DNA of 64,000 bases from Ktedonospora formicarum (lineage in GTDB: Bacteria; Chloroflexota; Ktedonobacteria; Ktedonobacterales; Ktedonobacteraceae). The stretch is from positions 372,001 to 436,000 of the forward strand of contig NZ_BNJF01000002.1 in the NCBI RefSeq assembly GCF_016587355.1, written 5' to 3'. The position numbers and the translations under genes are program-made. The notes beneath the pieces were generated by a model, which was given only the letters and a program-made list of their open reading frames with translations, did no database searches and was not told the origin of the DNA. This document shows positions 24,701 through 34,600 of this stretch, piece by piece (position 1 is the first letter of the stretch; the number at the start of each line of letters is the position of its first letter).

Positions 24701-26592
24701 TTCAGGCATAACGGAATTTCGGCGCGCCTGGCTATGGCTTGTGTTATCTCATGAGACTCACTGGTAAGGATCAGCAACTCGACACCCAGAGATTTACAAA
24801 TCCGCACGAGAGGCGGGATATCTGGTACTAATCGAGGACGCAGAGCCAGCACTCCAAGCAGTTGCTCAGAGCGTCCCTGCGACTGCTCATAATACAAAGC
24901 CAGAAGCATAGCTCCGCGATGTCGCTGTCTAAAGGCGTCTGGAATACGGGAAAAATCATGTATAGGGCCAAACTTATACCATCCCTGCGGTGTCAAAGCC
25001 TGAATTGTACTCCCATCAAAGCGAGCCAGGGAGACCTGAACGGGGCCGCGTTGTTTGAACACAGAACCCCAAGGTGAACCCGCTGCCGACGACATATTTG
25101 CGGCGAGCGTAAGCAGATCATTGGTGCTGATCTCATCCGAAAGTGAGAATATATCAGCTAGCTCTAAACCATCTGTCAAAACCCGCGCCCCATCCAACAT
25201 TACCATCTGAGGGAGGCAGATAGTCCGATGCTTACGTGTTCCCACCACCACCACACCTGAATTGAGCACATAGGTTGAGGCAGCGAGATCGGCATTTTCC
25301 GCGCCAGCCACCGCAGGCCGAGCATTGACGAGAACGAGTGAAGCCAGCGTCTGACTAAAAGAACGCGTCAATATGGCAGTCCCAGCGGCATAGAGTAATG
25401 AGAGAGGAGCAAGGATTTGAAAATAACGGTCATAAGGAGAAAGTGCAGGTGGAACCGGATGTGGCTTAGGCTGAAAAGCTTGAAATGAGGGCGCGTGCTG
25501 GATCTGGATAAGAAAAGGGCCTCCATAGAGCTGACAACCAGGAGGCAGGGTGCTTCCCGATGTAATCGACAACGGAATACCTTCACGCAGAATTCCTATG
25601 CCAGAGCCCTCAAGAACCTGAGAGACAAGCGGTACTTTCTCACCAGATGCTAATTGAAGCATTGTACCAGGGCTCAAGATAGGTTCGGCAGCCTCCTGCT
25701 CTTCGTAGCGATGCCAGGCTCCACGGCGCCTATACACCTCCGTCAACAGGCGCAACGATTCGCAACCAATAGTGACCAGGCCCAATGCGCTATTGCCAAG
25801 CGTGAGAGTAATAATACTTGGGATGTTTAAAAGCAGATCCCCGGTGGTGCGTCCAACAAGCTTACGTAGTCCGTGACGAAGGGGAGGAATTCCCTGCAAT
25901 ATGCTGATTACGCTGGCAATATGTATAGCGCTTGTCGTTCCTGGAAGAGGCTCAGTCATACCAAAGAGAGAGCGAAAGGCGAGAACACTGCCCCCCGCTA
26001 TCGAACCAATTGTACGGATAACACTTTGCACAAGAGGCCCAGGATCCAATGGATAGGAAGGACGATCCTCATCTGGTAATTCGGGAAGCTCTACATCCGA
26101 GATCTCCGAGATCAGATCATCAAACAGTGTTTGATGTTCCGCATATTCTATCAGCACACGTCCCGTCAGCAAGTGCAAGCGCGCGTGAATGTTTGGATAT
26201 TTGGCAAGTACCTCTAGCACGCTATTGGCAACATGGGGATCACGATTGAGTCCGCGCACAGTAATATGCACTCGCTTTGTCTCCCCAGTTTTCTCATGGT
26301 AGATGGAGGGAGAGCGTGTGTTTTTTTCGACACCAGACTCTTTATCCATCTGGTGTAGATCAAATTGGGCTAGGGAAGCAAGTATCGCTTGCTCATCAAG
26401 CAATGCGGGATCGTAAAGGATAAGCACATTTTGCGTGGAAGTGTTGGCCCGTATCCCTTGAATACCCTCCAACTGGTGCAGGTATACTTCCAGAGGGCGC
26501 AGATTGCTATCCATAAAATGGGGTAAGTGTACACGCAAACGTCCCGGCAAAGAATGAACAATTTGAGATTCCTCTGCAAGAGCAATATTCAT
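21724..26592 (-). CDS. Giant double P-type cation ATPase (CtpI-like)
   Basis: 1622 residues, close to mycobacterial CtpI (about 1630). Two ferredoxin-like HMA domains come first (residues about 5-80 and 105-185). A degenerate P-type half follows: LDGARVLTDG near 464 replaces the DKTGT loop and VAFVSDNADTAAAFDACDLAIGL mimics the hinge, so it cannot be phosphorylated. The second half is complete: LLTGESFPVEK near 930, VPEGLP in the ion-binding helix near 1040, CTDKTGTLTKG with the phosphorylated Asp near 1083, TGDHPATARAIA, and MTGDGVNDAPALR near 1350, then six hydrophobic segments. PEGL rather than CPC argues against a copper pump; the cation is unknown. AAGGA precedes the ATG by five bases. 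Two small genes upstream are probably co-transcribed. Confidence 0.92.
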   Translation of the reverse strand: MNIALAEESQIVHSLPGRLRVHLPHFMDSNLRPLEVYLHQLEGIQGIRANTSTQNVLILYDPALLDEQAILASLAQFDLHQMDKESGVEKNTRSPSIYHEKTGETKRVHITVRGLNRDPHVANSVLEVLAKYPNIHARLHLLTGRVLIEYAEHQTLFDDLISEISDVELPELPDEDRPSYPLDPGPLVQSVIRTIGSIAGGSVLAFRSLFGMTEPLPGTTSAIHIASVISILQGIPPLRHGLRKLVGRTTGDLLLNIPSIITLTLGNSALGLVTIGCESLRLLTEVYRRRGAWHRYEEQEAAEPILSPGTMLQLASGEKVPLVSQVLEGSGIGILREGIPLSITSGSTLPPGCQLYGGPFLIQIQHAPSFQAFQPKPHPVPPALSPYDRYFQILAPLSLLYAAGTAILTRSFSQTLASLVLVNARPAVAGAENADLAASTYVLNSGVVVVGTRKHRTICLPQMVMLDGARVLTDGLELADIFSLSDEISTNDLLTLAANMSSAAGSPWGSVFKQRGPVQVSLARFDGSTIQALTPQGWYKFGPIHDFSRIPDAFRQRHRGAMLLALYYEQSQGRSEQLLGVLALRPRLVPDIPPLVRICKSLGVELLILTSESHEITQAIARRAEIPLCLKDDVLAFIREKQAQGARVAFVSDNADTAAAFDACDLAIGLMGGQKRFYAQADLLAPDFQALTAIIIAGAKREATARDSLILSCLSNIVGIFWGWRGAPGIMVASRVVYLATLSTLAEGWLRFRGPKRAVSSLSRLSDPHPERWGQQSIEQVMQSLHSSKGGLTSKEATLRQHHVSPHTQRNRLLLAALDQLRSPLNVILGAGAIFSLLLGAGADVGIIGATILANVGIGIWQEHKSDKMAQSLQRLGSTNAHILRDGRIASISANEVVTGDILSLAPGDRIAADARVIEAQGLEVDEALLTGESFPVEKHATEGTENTRIVLAGSDVTTGTGKALVVAVGDQTRMGGTTVALAADETEQSPLGTRLARMLQVLLPVSILGGGFVIVTGLVWGQPLKFLLATGASIALAGVPEGLPLLAKVGEAGVAHRLENRDALVRRLSAVEALGRVDTVCTDKTGTLTKGQLELSMVADATKDANLLEELSRSHRYVLTVAALACPHPNAPDARAHPTDYAIIEGALSAGLARQICVAHDDELAFDPVRSFSATLAQGRIHLKGAPEALLARCTWVYVKGLKLKLNETRRHALLERAHVYARRGLRVLMVAESSVTTSIEDPQALVCLGFVAISDPLRSTVHKAVHRCQEAGVRVMMITGDHPATARAIAEEAGLFDGGEILTGEDVTSLSNEELGERLEHASIIARTTPLNKLRIIECLRERGHTVAMTGDGVNDAPALRFADVGMAMGVAGTEVARQTADVVIMNDDLLTLVESFVEGRSFWRNIRRALGLLLGGNLGELGLVVGASALGLGMPLTVRQILAMNAITDILPALAVVLQKPEHRHLAALKREGTAALDRPLRNDILRRALISSLPALAAYGLTLPIGRAEARTVAFASIVATQLTQALDIGRSEGVLTRPVLGAVAGSTALLIASLILPPLRDLLHFVTPSLGSWLILGASAASALLLSRLCDFWLTERQKPREATLVQEHSVVSPKIL

Positions 26593-26708
26593 AGCGTTCC
26601 TTGAATCAGATAGCCTCTAAAGGAAACTCATCATCCAAAAGAAAAGCGAGTGATCCTAATACGGCTGAGGAGCAAACACCCAGGAGGCATATTTACCCCT
26701 CAGCCCCA

Positions 26709-27152
26709 CTATCTATCTGGCCTCTCATGCGTATGAGATGGAGCCTGATTGCCTGATTCAGGTTTATTAGCTGGCCGATGGCGCAGATAGCGCGCTTCTG
26801 CCAGAATATCTTCCGCCTCCTCCCGCGCACGTGCGGTAGCTTTTTGTAACTGCGCTCCGGTACGTGAAGCTGCAACACTCAGACGATGACCAGCTTCATC
26901 TACAATTTCCTCAGCCCGGTGCGTCCTGGGAGAACTTGCAATGCTCCCTGCTTCATCGGGTCTATTGGTATGTTGCTCTCCAGCGTCCCGATTTTCATGA
27001 GCTTCTCCTGGATGTTGGTCAGAGATCACATGTTGAATTTGTTGACGCATACGACCAATTGCGAAACCTAGTTGATGCCCTAGCCGTTCGGCTCGACTAC
27101 CACCTCGTTCTGCTTCTGTCAGATTGTCTGGCTGTTGCTGAGACTCATTCAT
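26709..27152 (-). CDS. Small hydrophilic protein encoded upstream of the P-type ATPase
   Basis: 147 residues, very polar, rich in Gln, Arg, Glu and His. There is one possible amphipathic helix (AERLGHQLGFAIGRMRQQIQHV) and a second helical stretch (SRTGAQLQKATARAREEAEDILAEARYL). I recognise no family. Its ATG overlaps the preceding gene's stop as ATGA (27152-27149), and it ends 116 bp before the ATPase gene, so the three look like one transcription unit. A role as regulatory or scaffold partner of the ATPase is an inference from position only. Confidence 0.7.
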   Translation of the reverse strand: MNESQQQPDNLTEAERGGSRAERLGHQLGFAIGRMRQQIQHVISDQHPGEAHENRDAGEQHTNRPDEAGSIASSPRTHRAEEIVDEAGHRLSVAASRTGAQLQKATARAREEAEDILAEARYLRHRPANKPESGNQAPSHTHERPDR

Positions 27153-27424
27153 CGCTCCTGCCCTCCGGCTAGAGATGCGGGACTTCCTTCATGTGATTGA
27201 GGAGAAGTTGTCGCATCAGCTGGACTATTTTCTCGATCAGCCTGTTTGAGGCCCTGACCAAATCCACGGAAGAATGTACTAAGCGCTTCACCAGCTGCCA
27301 ACGCGCCTACTGCACTATAGACAGCCCCCCGACGTAGAAATTGGCGGGCACGTGGTGAAAAGACAGTTGCAGCAACCACAGCGGTAACAGCTACTTCTGG
27401 CTCTAAGTAATCTTCAAGATCCAT
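27149..27424 (-). CDS. Small DUF5132-like protein upstream of the P-type ATPase
   Basis: 91 residues. The first half has an Ala- and Val-rich hydrophobic segment (VAVTAVVAATVFSPRARQFLRRGAVYSAVGALAAGEAL), resembling small single-helix proteins (DUF5132-like) often found beside CtpI-type ATPases; the match is from memory of the pattern and is not firm. The tail is polar. The ATG at 27424 follows AAAGGTGG; a longer frame to 27460 is less well supported. It overlaps the next gene by 4 bp. Confidence 0.65.
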   Translation of the reverse strand: MDLEDYLEPEVAVTAVVAATVFSPRARQFLRRGAVYSAVGALAAGEALSTFFRGFGQGLKQADRENSPADATTSPQSHEGSPASLAGGQER

Positions 27425-28056
27425 GTTTCTTTCCACCTTTCGAGACGAACACCTATCCAAAAGAATAGGTCATCATGCCAGAACTAAACGCACTACCGAT
27501 ATAGAATCCTGAGAAGATTATCCAGGTAGCGCTTCATGATTCGTAGACGTCATTCAAGCTGTCTTACACAAAGTCGTTCTATTTATCTATAACATCATGA
27601 TAGCCACACATCCTTTTTAAGCTAGGGATCGAAGCTTCTATGATATAAGTACACGGATGGTTTAAAGCAAATGGATACACGGTTATACATCAATTAAAAA
27701 TAGAAGAGCATAATATTCCAAAGCCAAAGACACTCTAGAGAGCAAGCCTGTCTCGGCGGAGAGAGGATACGCAGGAGAAGGAATATGTTTGATTGTCAGT
27801 GTCAGGCCAACAGAACTTACAAGATCCTTTTTTCGGATCGATCACACTCTCACTAGATACGGCAAGATACAGAGAGATGAGCTCCACCTTGCCTATGTAA
27901 GTGCCCCCATTTGGATGCTTCCCTTGTCCCCGCGAAGCTCATTTTCCACTCATGATGACGTTGAGAGGAGGGATTTTCGGAAGACGTACTGTAAGCTATC
28001 TGTTAACGTCTTCTTATGTGTATCTACCAGGTTAATCAATAGTATACGATCAAACA
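27425..28056. other. 632-bp non-coding stretch
   Basis: The minus-strand leader of the ATPase operon presumably starts here, but I see no convincing promoter. A GGAGAAGG followed by ATG at 27784 opens only 23 codons. A 132-codon plus-strand frame (27789-28187) runs antisense into the DUF2610-like gene and has no ribosome-binding site, so I do not call it. Confidence 0.4.
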
Positions 28057-28335
28057 TTACTGTTCATCCTTCTTTGCCTCCCCCGACGCTTTTTCAGAGG
28101 TCGTTCCAAGCGCATACACACACAATTCCTCAAAAGAAGCGCCATTTTCGAGCGCAATCGCATGCAATTTTTGGAAACTATCCATAATTTCAGATGGAAT
28201 GGAGCCGCCTCTTTCTTCCTGGAGCCAGAGGTGCTGAAATTGCAGAGGATGGAATTTGGGCGATGGCTCACCAATATAAATATTAAAAGGAGCCTTTGCT
28301 TCAGCAAAATCACAAGGAATCGTAAACTTTTTCAT
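28057..28335 (-). CDS. DUF2610-like protein, second tandem copy
   Basis: 92 residues beginning MKKFTIPCDFAEAKAPFNIYIGEPSP and containing IPSEIMDSFQKLHAIALENG and SFEELCVYALG. This matches a small family I know as DUF2610, found in scattered bacteria, with no known activity. It is a clear duplicate of the gene just upstream; the C-terminal half is almost identical. It starts 21 bp after that gene. The pair follows the giant TIR/NACHT gene on the same strand, so it is best viewed as part of that module. The frame 28050-28313 in another register is a shadow. Confidence 0.8.
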   Translation of the reverse strand: MKKFTIPCDFAEAKAPFNIYIGEPSPKFHPLQFQHLWLQEERGGSIPSEIMDSFQKLHAIALENGASFEELCVYALGTTSEKASGEAKKDEQ

Positions 28336-28356
28336 ATAAACCTCTTCTCAGTCGCA

Positions 28357-28632
28357 TTACTGCTCATCTTTCTGTGCTTCCCCTGGCACATTGTCAGAGG
28401 TCGTTCCAAGCGCATACACACATAGTTCCTCAAAAGAAACGCCATTTTCGAGCGCAATCGCGTGCAACTTTTGGAAACTATCCATAATTTCAGATGAAAT
28501 AGTACCACCTATGCTTGAAAGCCACTTGGCCTGATATTCAAGTGGATGAGCTTTCGCCCCAGGGCTCCCAATATAGATATCTATCAGACGTCGCTCCCTA
28601 CCAAAATCGCAAGGAATTGTAAATTTTTTCAT
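28357..28632 (-). CDS. DUF2610-like protein, first tandem copy
   Basis: 91 residues, MKKFTIPCDFGRERRLIDIYIGSPGAK, then SSEIMDSFQKLHAIALENG and VSFEELCVYALG, ending in a polar tail (GEAQKDEQ) shared with the next copy. The N-terminal half differs more between the copies than the C-terminal half, so the C-terminal helices are under stronger constraint or were recently converted. It begins 50 bp after the TIR/NACHT stop and has a box similar to that upstream of the TIR/NACHT gene at 28667-28682. Function unknown. Confidence 0.82.
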   Translation of the reverse strand: MKKFTIPCDFGRERRLIDIYIGSPGAKAHPLEYQAKWLSSIGGTISSEIMDSFQKLHAIALENGVSFEELCVYALGTTSDNVPGEAQKDEQ

Positions 28633-28682
28633 GGAAGAGCTCCCAACCTTTCAAAACACAGAATGACTCTTATCACACGCAT

Positions 28683-31600
28683 TTATAGTAATCCTATAAT
28701 CGAAATTACATCATTATACAACTGTTGATCTAAGCGCCCTACATTGCGTATTAAAATCTTTCCAATATCCTTTTCCAGGATAAAAATTGGGCGAAGTGAA
28801 TCTGGCTGCTCGATGATCGTGTTGAGCGCCTTTACTATTCGTTGGCGCTGGTTCTGTGGAGTTTTTTCATCGCCTGCAATACTTACCAGAAGTTTGGCGA
28901 CAGTATACACAACCGAAGCACTTGGATGCGTCAAAAGATCAATACATTTTGATGTGACACGCTCGTTGATATAGCGCAAATTTTCTACCGTTTGTACAAC
29001 CGCAGTCTGCACCTCAGCAACATCATGCAGAGCGCTCAAGAATGCATCGTTGAATGAGGCTGGCATATGGTGTATATAACCAAGAAGTTGGGCGGCGCCA
29101 GCTTTCCCCCAAAATGGGACATGATACATAATTGCTTGCACAAGCGTTGGCCCCAGCTGATGCTTAGAGATCAAATTAATCACAGCAGCCGGTGAAAATT
29201 GAGCCACTTTTCCCGCAATTTCCAGAAGTGTCGATGTGCGATAATAGGTATCCGGTTGATCATCAAGGTCCTCTTGAAGCGAAGACGTTAACCACATAAA
29301 CAAAAGCTCGAGTAATTGACTGTTTTCGCTAATAGCGCGTGCTACATTGATGACTCTAGCGGGGTCAAATGCCAGGTTATAGAGGGATGCACCACTTATC
29401 TCTTCTACTGAGGATGCTGGCAAACTCAACGCACATGCGGAAAGCTTCTGATTTAAGAGAAAAATAATCTCATTTTGAGGCAATGTTTCTTCTTCAAGCA
29501 GTAGACTGACTTCAACGAGCAGTTGCAAGATAGTGGCGAGGCGATCAGGAATATACTTGAAACCATCCAGATAAGAAGGAGGATAATGTGATATCGCTTC
29601 TATAACACGCTTTTCCATCTCTTCCGTGATATCACGTTTAAAATGATAGTTATTTAAACGTATCCATGAGTGCAGAAGCAGTTTTTGCGTTTTTCCCTGC
29701 CCATGCTCAAGATGTTGAATGAGCGCTTCCAGAACATCTAAGGAGCAATACGATATGTTGCGTAACAGAGAAGAGACTCCGCCTTCCCCCTCCTCATTGG
29801 TATTCACATACTCAATCAATTGTTGAAAGATAGTGACATCATCATGAACCACGTTATAGCAAATCCAACTGATAGATGTGGAAACAGATCTATTTTCAGA
29901 GTACAGCCGTTTCTGTTCCTGAGCAATTCGTAAGAGCACATCCAACCCAAGTTGCGATGTGCGGTAATCACGTTGTCGCTTCTGCACATAGACCTGTGAG
30001 CTATGCAGAACAATATTCGCTCGATAGCGCCCAATATCACTTCCATACTCAATCAGATCTATTAGACAAGGAACAGTACTTGTGTTTAGCTGACCGGCTT
30101 CAGCCAAAAGCAAACCAGCATAAGCCCAGACCATCTGATCTGGAGGATTTTCTACCCATAAGCTTAGAGATGATAAAAGCGAAGGTTCGACACTATGCAA
30201 ATAGGGAAGCAAGGGATACATAACGGATATCTCCTGCGTTTCCAGCAGAGAATGAATGACATCAACAACAGTTGAAGTCAAGGCAAGACCATCGAGTCCA
30301 TTGGCAGCCGCCACTTTGAGCAAAGCTGAGATGGCCTGTGCTTGTCGATCTTCTTCCAACAGCTGACGCCAGAGATCATCGGTACTGGTTTGATCTGGTT
30401 TTAGAGAGAGCAGATCATCAATAAACGCAGCTACAATGATTGGTGTCTGAATTTCTGCCTCATGGAGATGGTCATGCAATGCCAATAATTGAGTGGATAA
30501 AAGACCTTGGCTTTTCGCACGATACCATTCACCACGCAAAGAGTGAATAATCTCCGCCTTTTGCTGAACAAATTGCCCATTTTCCTCTAAATAGGGAGAT
30601 AGCAGCAGAAGCGTCTCCGCTAATTGTGGTTCATTATGTATCTTTTTTATCGCCAACAACGCCTGAGACATCATTGACCAACGTTTGGTGCTATTTTCAT
30701 AGAGGGCCAGCCGTACCAACGCTCGTGCATAGTTATTTGGATCATCGATATTTCTGGCAGCATCAAGTGCTTGATTTTTTATCTGTTCTTGTTGAAGCAT
30801 CGGCACAGATTGTATCAGCCGTTCAAAGGCATAAGAACGGCGCAGTGGATCAGTGATCTGCTCCGCCGCCTCAATAGCAAGGGCGCGAAAATCAAGATCT
30901 TGCCAATAGTAGGCATAGCGAGACAACCGCCAGAAGGCACGCGAACGTATAACAGGATCGCTTATGGCGAGTACGCGCTTGACTATCTGGGAGAGAAATT
31001 CATTCGGAGGTAAGGATGCCAGTGTGGGGTCCAGGAATTGAAGAACAAGCGGCTGAAACGTAAGGGGAAGCAACAGTGTGGTCACTAAGGCATCGGTCAA
31101 CAAATCGGAATGAGCCTGGTACTCGACACCTGTAAAGAGAATCATCCCTGTATAGAACAGGTATTTCATGTACTCAGAGCTACTCTGGTGAGCAACTGTC
31201 AGGGCATCACCCACAATATCGTCATCCGTATCAAAGATCGGTGGAATAGCAATAGGCTGCAAGCGGGAATGTTCATTATACTTACGATTGCGAGCAAACT
31301 GCATATTTATAAGGGCAGATGCTGAGCGAAGCGTTTTTCCCAAAGTATCTAGAATAACCGCAAAGCTATAAAGCGGCTCATCACCCGTTAAACCAGATAG
31401 CCAATCTGCCCAGATTTCTGCATTTAGCCGAGGAAGCAATGGTGCTTTGTCAAGAAGTATCTGATCATAATGCACCGGTCGAGGTAAAACTGAAGCAAAT
31501 GTACGGTAAAAGAGATCTACCACATCCCCCAATTGATCTGTTGGAAGAAGGCTTTCCACTGGAAGGAGCGTTTGACCAATCTGCTCTTTTTTCCCAAAAA

Positions 31601-34600
31601 GAATGAGAGTATCATACAAACTCTGCTTCCGTTGTCGTAACTGATTCAGCACCAGAGTTGCCAGAGGCAGGGTGGCGCTATTGTGGAAGCTATCCGTCAG
31701 CGTTTTGATGGCTGGCTGTGTATCAATGATCAACAAAGCGAGCAGGGCATGAGCGCGCTGTACATGCTGATGAGCATAATGCCATTCACGCCAGAGCCTC
31801 CTTTTGAGCGCCTGGGGAGTCTGCCTCTGGCGCAATGCACCAAGAAACATCCCTGTTAAGGGTGAGTCATTGATTATCGCCTGAGGAGTAAACCTGGGTA
31901 TATGCTTCCGCGCTTGCTCTGCCTGCCACACACATTCTGTATCAAGATAGACAGCAATTTGGCGAGTAAATTCATTTATATCATCTCGACTCCACTCTTC
32001 TCTCCAGTACTCACGGGTTTTCAGCCACTCAAAATGTTGTTGTTTTTCAGTTTCTTCCAACGGAAAAAGGAAAACCAGATCATCTTTCTGAAGGAGATGT
32101 GTCGCCAGACCTTCATCAGAGATCCCCCCATACAGGAGGACCATCAAACGTAGCCAGAGAAGATTACTTTGGATAAAAGAAACAAGTGTAGGTTCGGCAG
32201 TCAATGCTTTACGCATTGGCAGGGTCTCGGAAGAAACGGGAAGATCATGCTGCTGGTGAATCAAAATTCGAGTGCTGGGATACCCCCACTCAACATCATC
32301 ATAAGGATAGGCTCGAATTAACGCCCGAAGAAGCGCCTCACTATACCATTGATTCTCAGCAACCAGGGAGGCTGCTGCCAGACCTAATTCTTTTTGACCG
32401 GTCTGAATATTGAGAATAGCTGTTTCAAGGTACTCCTCGAATAGTTGTTGATGAGGCTCGCTATAGAGAGTTTTGAGGCTACGTGAGATGCTCTCGCGTA
32501 ATGTTGAAAACTGTCCAGCCCCCTCCCGATCGGCATAACTTGTCAACAAGCGCTGGATAATATCACGGACAATATCTTCAGAGACCTGAGCCATTTCAGG
32601 AATAGCAGATACAATCAATAACGCACTCCGTGGAATAAGATTGCCCAACGAATCATCGGCCTTGAGCAGCGCGGTCAGAAGCCGCTGGCGTGCGTTAGAG
32701 CCCCAATCCATACTGACCTGTCCCAATGCCATCAGAATTGGTTCGCGCCAGCGTGGATCATCCAGCTTTTCACGAATAGCCTGTGCCGCAGAGGAAGCAT
32801 GATTCTTTTCGCGGATCAGGTTGAGAGCCGCCAGATATTCCTGAAATGTTAGATGCAAAAAGCCATAAAGCCCATTGCTTCTTTCCGAGAGCAGGCCCAC
32901 ATCCTCACGGATACGACGAAGAAAAGCATCAACCTCTAACTCAAATGAAGGTGGAAGATGATTGATATCTTCTCGTCGATACTGAGCCAACGCTATAGTA
33001 ATAATCTCCTTGAGATCACTCTCTTCAATTGACCCATTCGATGACGATTGATGGATACGAGCAGCAACAGGCGATAAGACATGGGTTATTTCCGGCTTGG
33101 TCAGGCCACTCCCATGATCAGTAATACGCCAACCTTCTTCGATCAGAATATCTAATGCCTTGCTATATAACTCTACACGTTGCTCTGGAAGCCGTTGCTG
33201 ATTTTTACGATAGACTAGAGCCAAAATAGTAATCAACAGCGGGTTGCTGGCTAGCTCTCGTACACGTGGACGCTGTGGGTCATAGATCGCTCTTTTCAGC
33301 CCTTCAGCTTCTTGTTGGGCCCTCATCTTTCTAGCTTCAGCCTCTTCATAATGGAACAGGATCTGGCTGGTTGCCAACGTCCAGGCATCACAGAAATGTT
33401 CAACCGCGACCTGCTCCATAGGCTGAACAGTAACATGTGCGACCTGCCCGGTAATAGGTCTGACATGATAGCCAACGATACGGCTGGTAATAAGAATCTG
33501 ATTGCCTCCCGTTTTAGCTGGCACTTCTTTGGCTAATCGCTCCCAGAGGGCAGATTTTTTGTTTGCCGAAATATTTTTTCCGCAAGCATTGATCCAATCG
33601 TCAATAAAAATTTCGATAGCACGCACAATATCATCGCGCTGGTTAGCAACGGTAATTTCATCCATGCCATCAAGGATAATGACAGCTTTCCCTTCCCGTA
33701 GATGATATTTGATCAAGGCATTGAGTTTTGATTTGGGGAGATCGGGTGCCTGCCCAAGCCATGTATGATAGCCCAGAAAATCTGCCAGCGAGAGTGTCTC
33801 CAGATTCTTACGTGCCTTCTGATAAGCTTCAGCAAACTCTGAGACTCGTACTAAGACCGGGAGCCGAGCCGGACCGATATTGATCTTCGTTGTATCAGAT
33901 GCCTCAATCTTTGGATCAACCTGATAGGCTGGAACCACAACTGAAGCATCACCCCTCTCACACGCCAGAGCCAAATTCAACGCAATCCAGCGGGCAAGCG
34001 TTGTCTTCCCACTACCAGGATCGCCAAGAATAACCATCCAACGCTCCTGCTGAAATGCATCGCCAAGGGTGATGAGAGGAGATTTTTTTTCAGAAACATT
34101 GGTCGCCTCATTTGGGCGATCACGCTCAACCATCGAGGGCATAAAAGGGTTGATAATAATAGCCTGGCGTTCTGCATGATGCATCACCAGCGCAATCTCA
34201 GAAGGTGAAAGTTCCTTCTTGAGGTGAGCTAGCAGATCAGCTGTCTCCGCACGCAACAGTTCCTGTGATTGTTCACGCTCGTAGCTTGTTGCACGATGGC
34301 CTTTCAATGCCACATAGACTTTCTCCAGTGGAATTGTTGGCAAGCGCATATCACCACCAAGGCCACGGAGTTCCAATTCGCTATGTCGATTAATCAGCCA
34401 GTTTAAGTAAGATTGAAGAACATCTTCACCATTGTCTAGAATCGCCAATTCGGGAGCAGATGATTGTTCAGTCTGAGAAGCTAGATTTTCTTCCAGCAAT
34501 GTCAACATTGCTGAACCAATATGATCTTCAAGTAAAAAAGCAAATTCTTGCAAATGGTGATAAGGGTAATATCTATCCTCCTGTGGGATAGTATCTATCT

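Noticed and set aside
27789-28187. 132-codon plus-strand frame
   Set aside because: No ribosome-binding site, low-complexity Ser/Thr-rich content, and it runs antisense through the DUF2610-like gene.
28057-28632. Repetitive signal between 28.0 and 28.6 kb as a repeat array or CRISPR
   Set aside because: The repeat is explained by two tandem homologous genes; there are no short regularly spaced repeats anywhere in the window.
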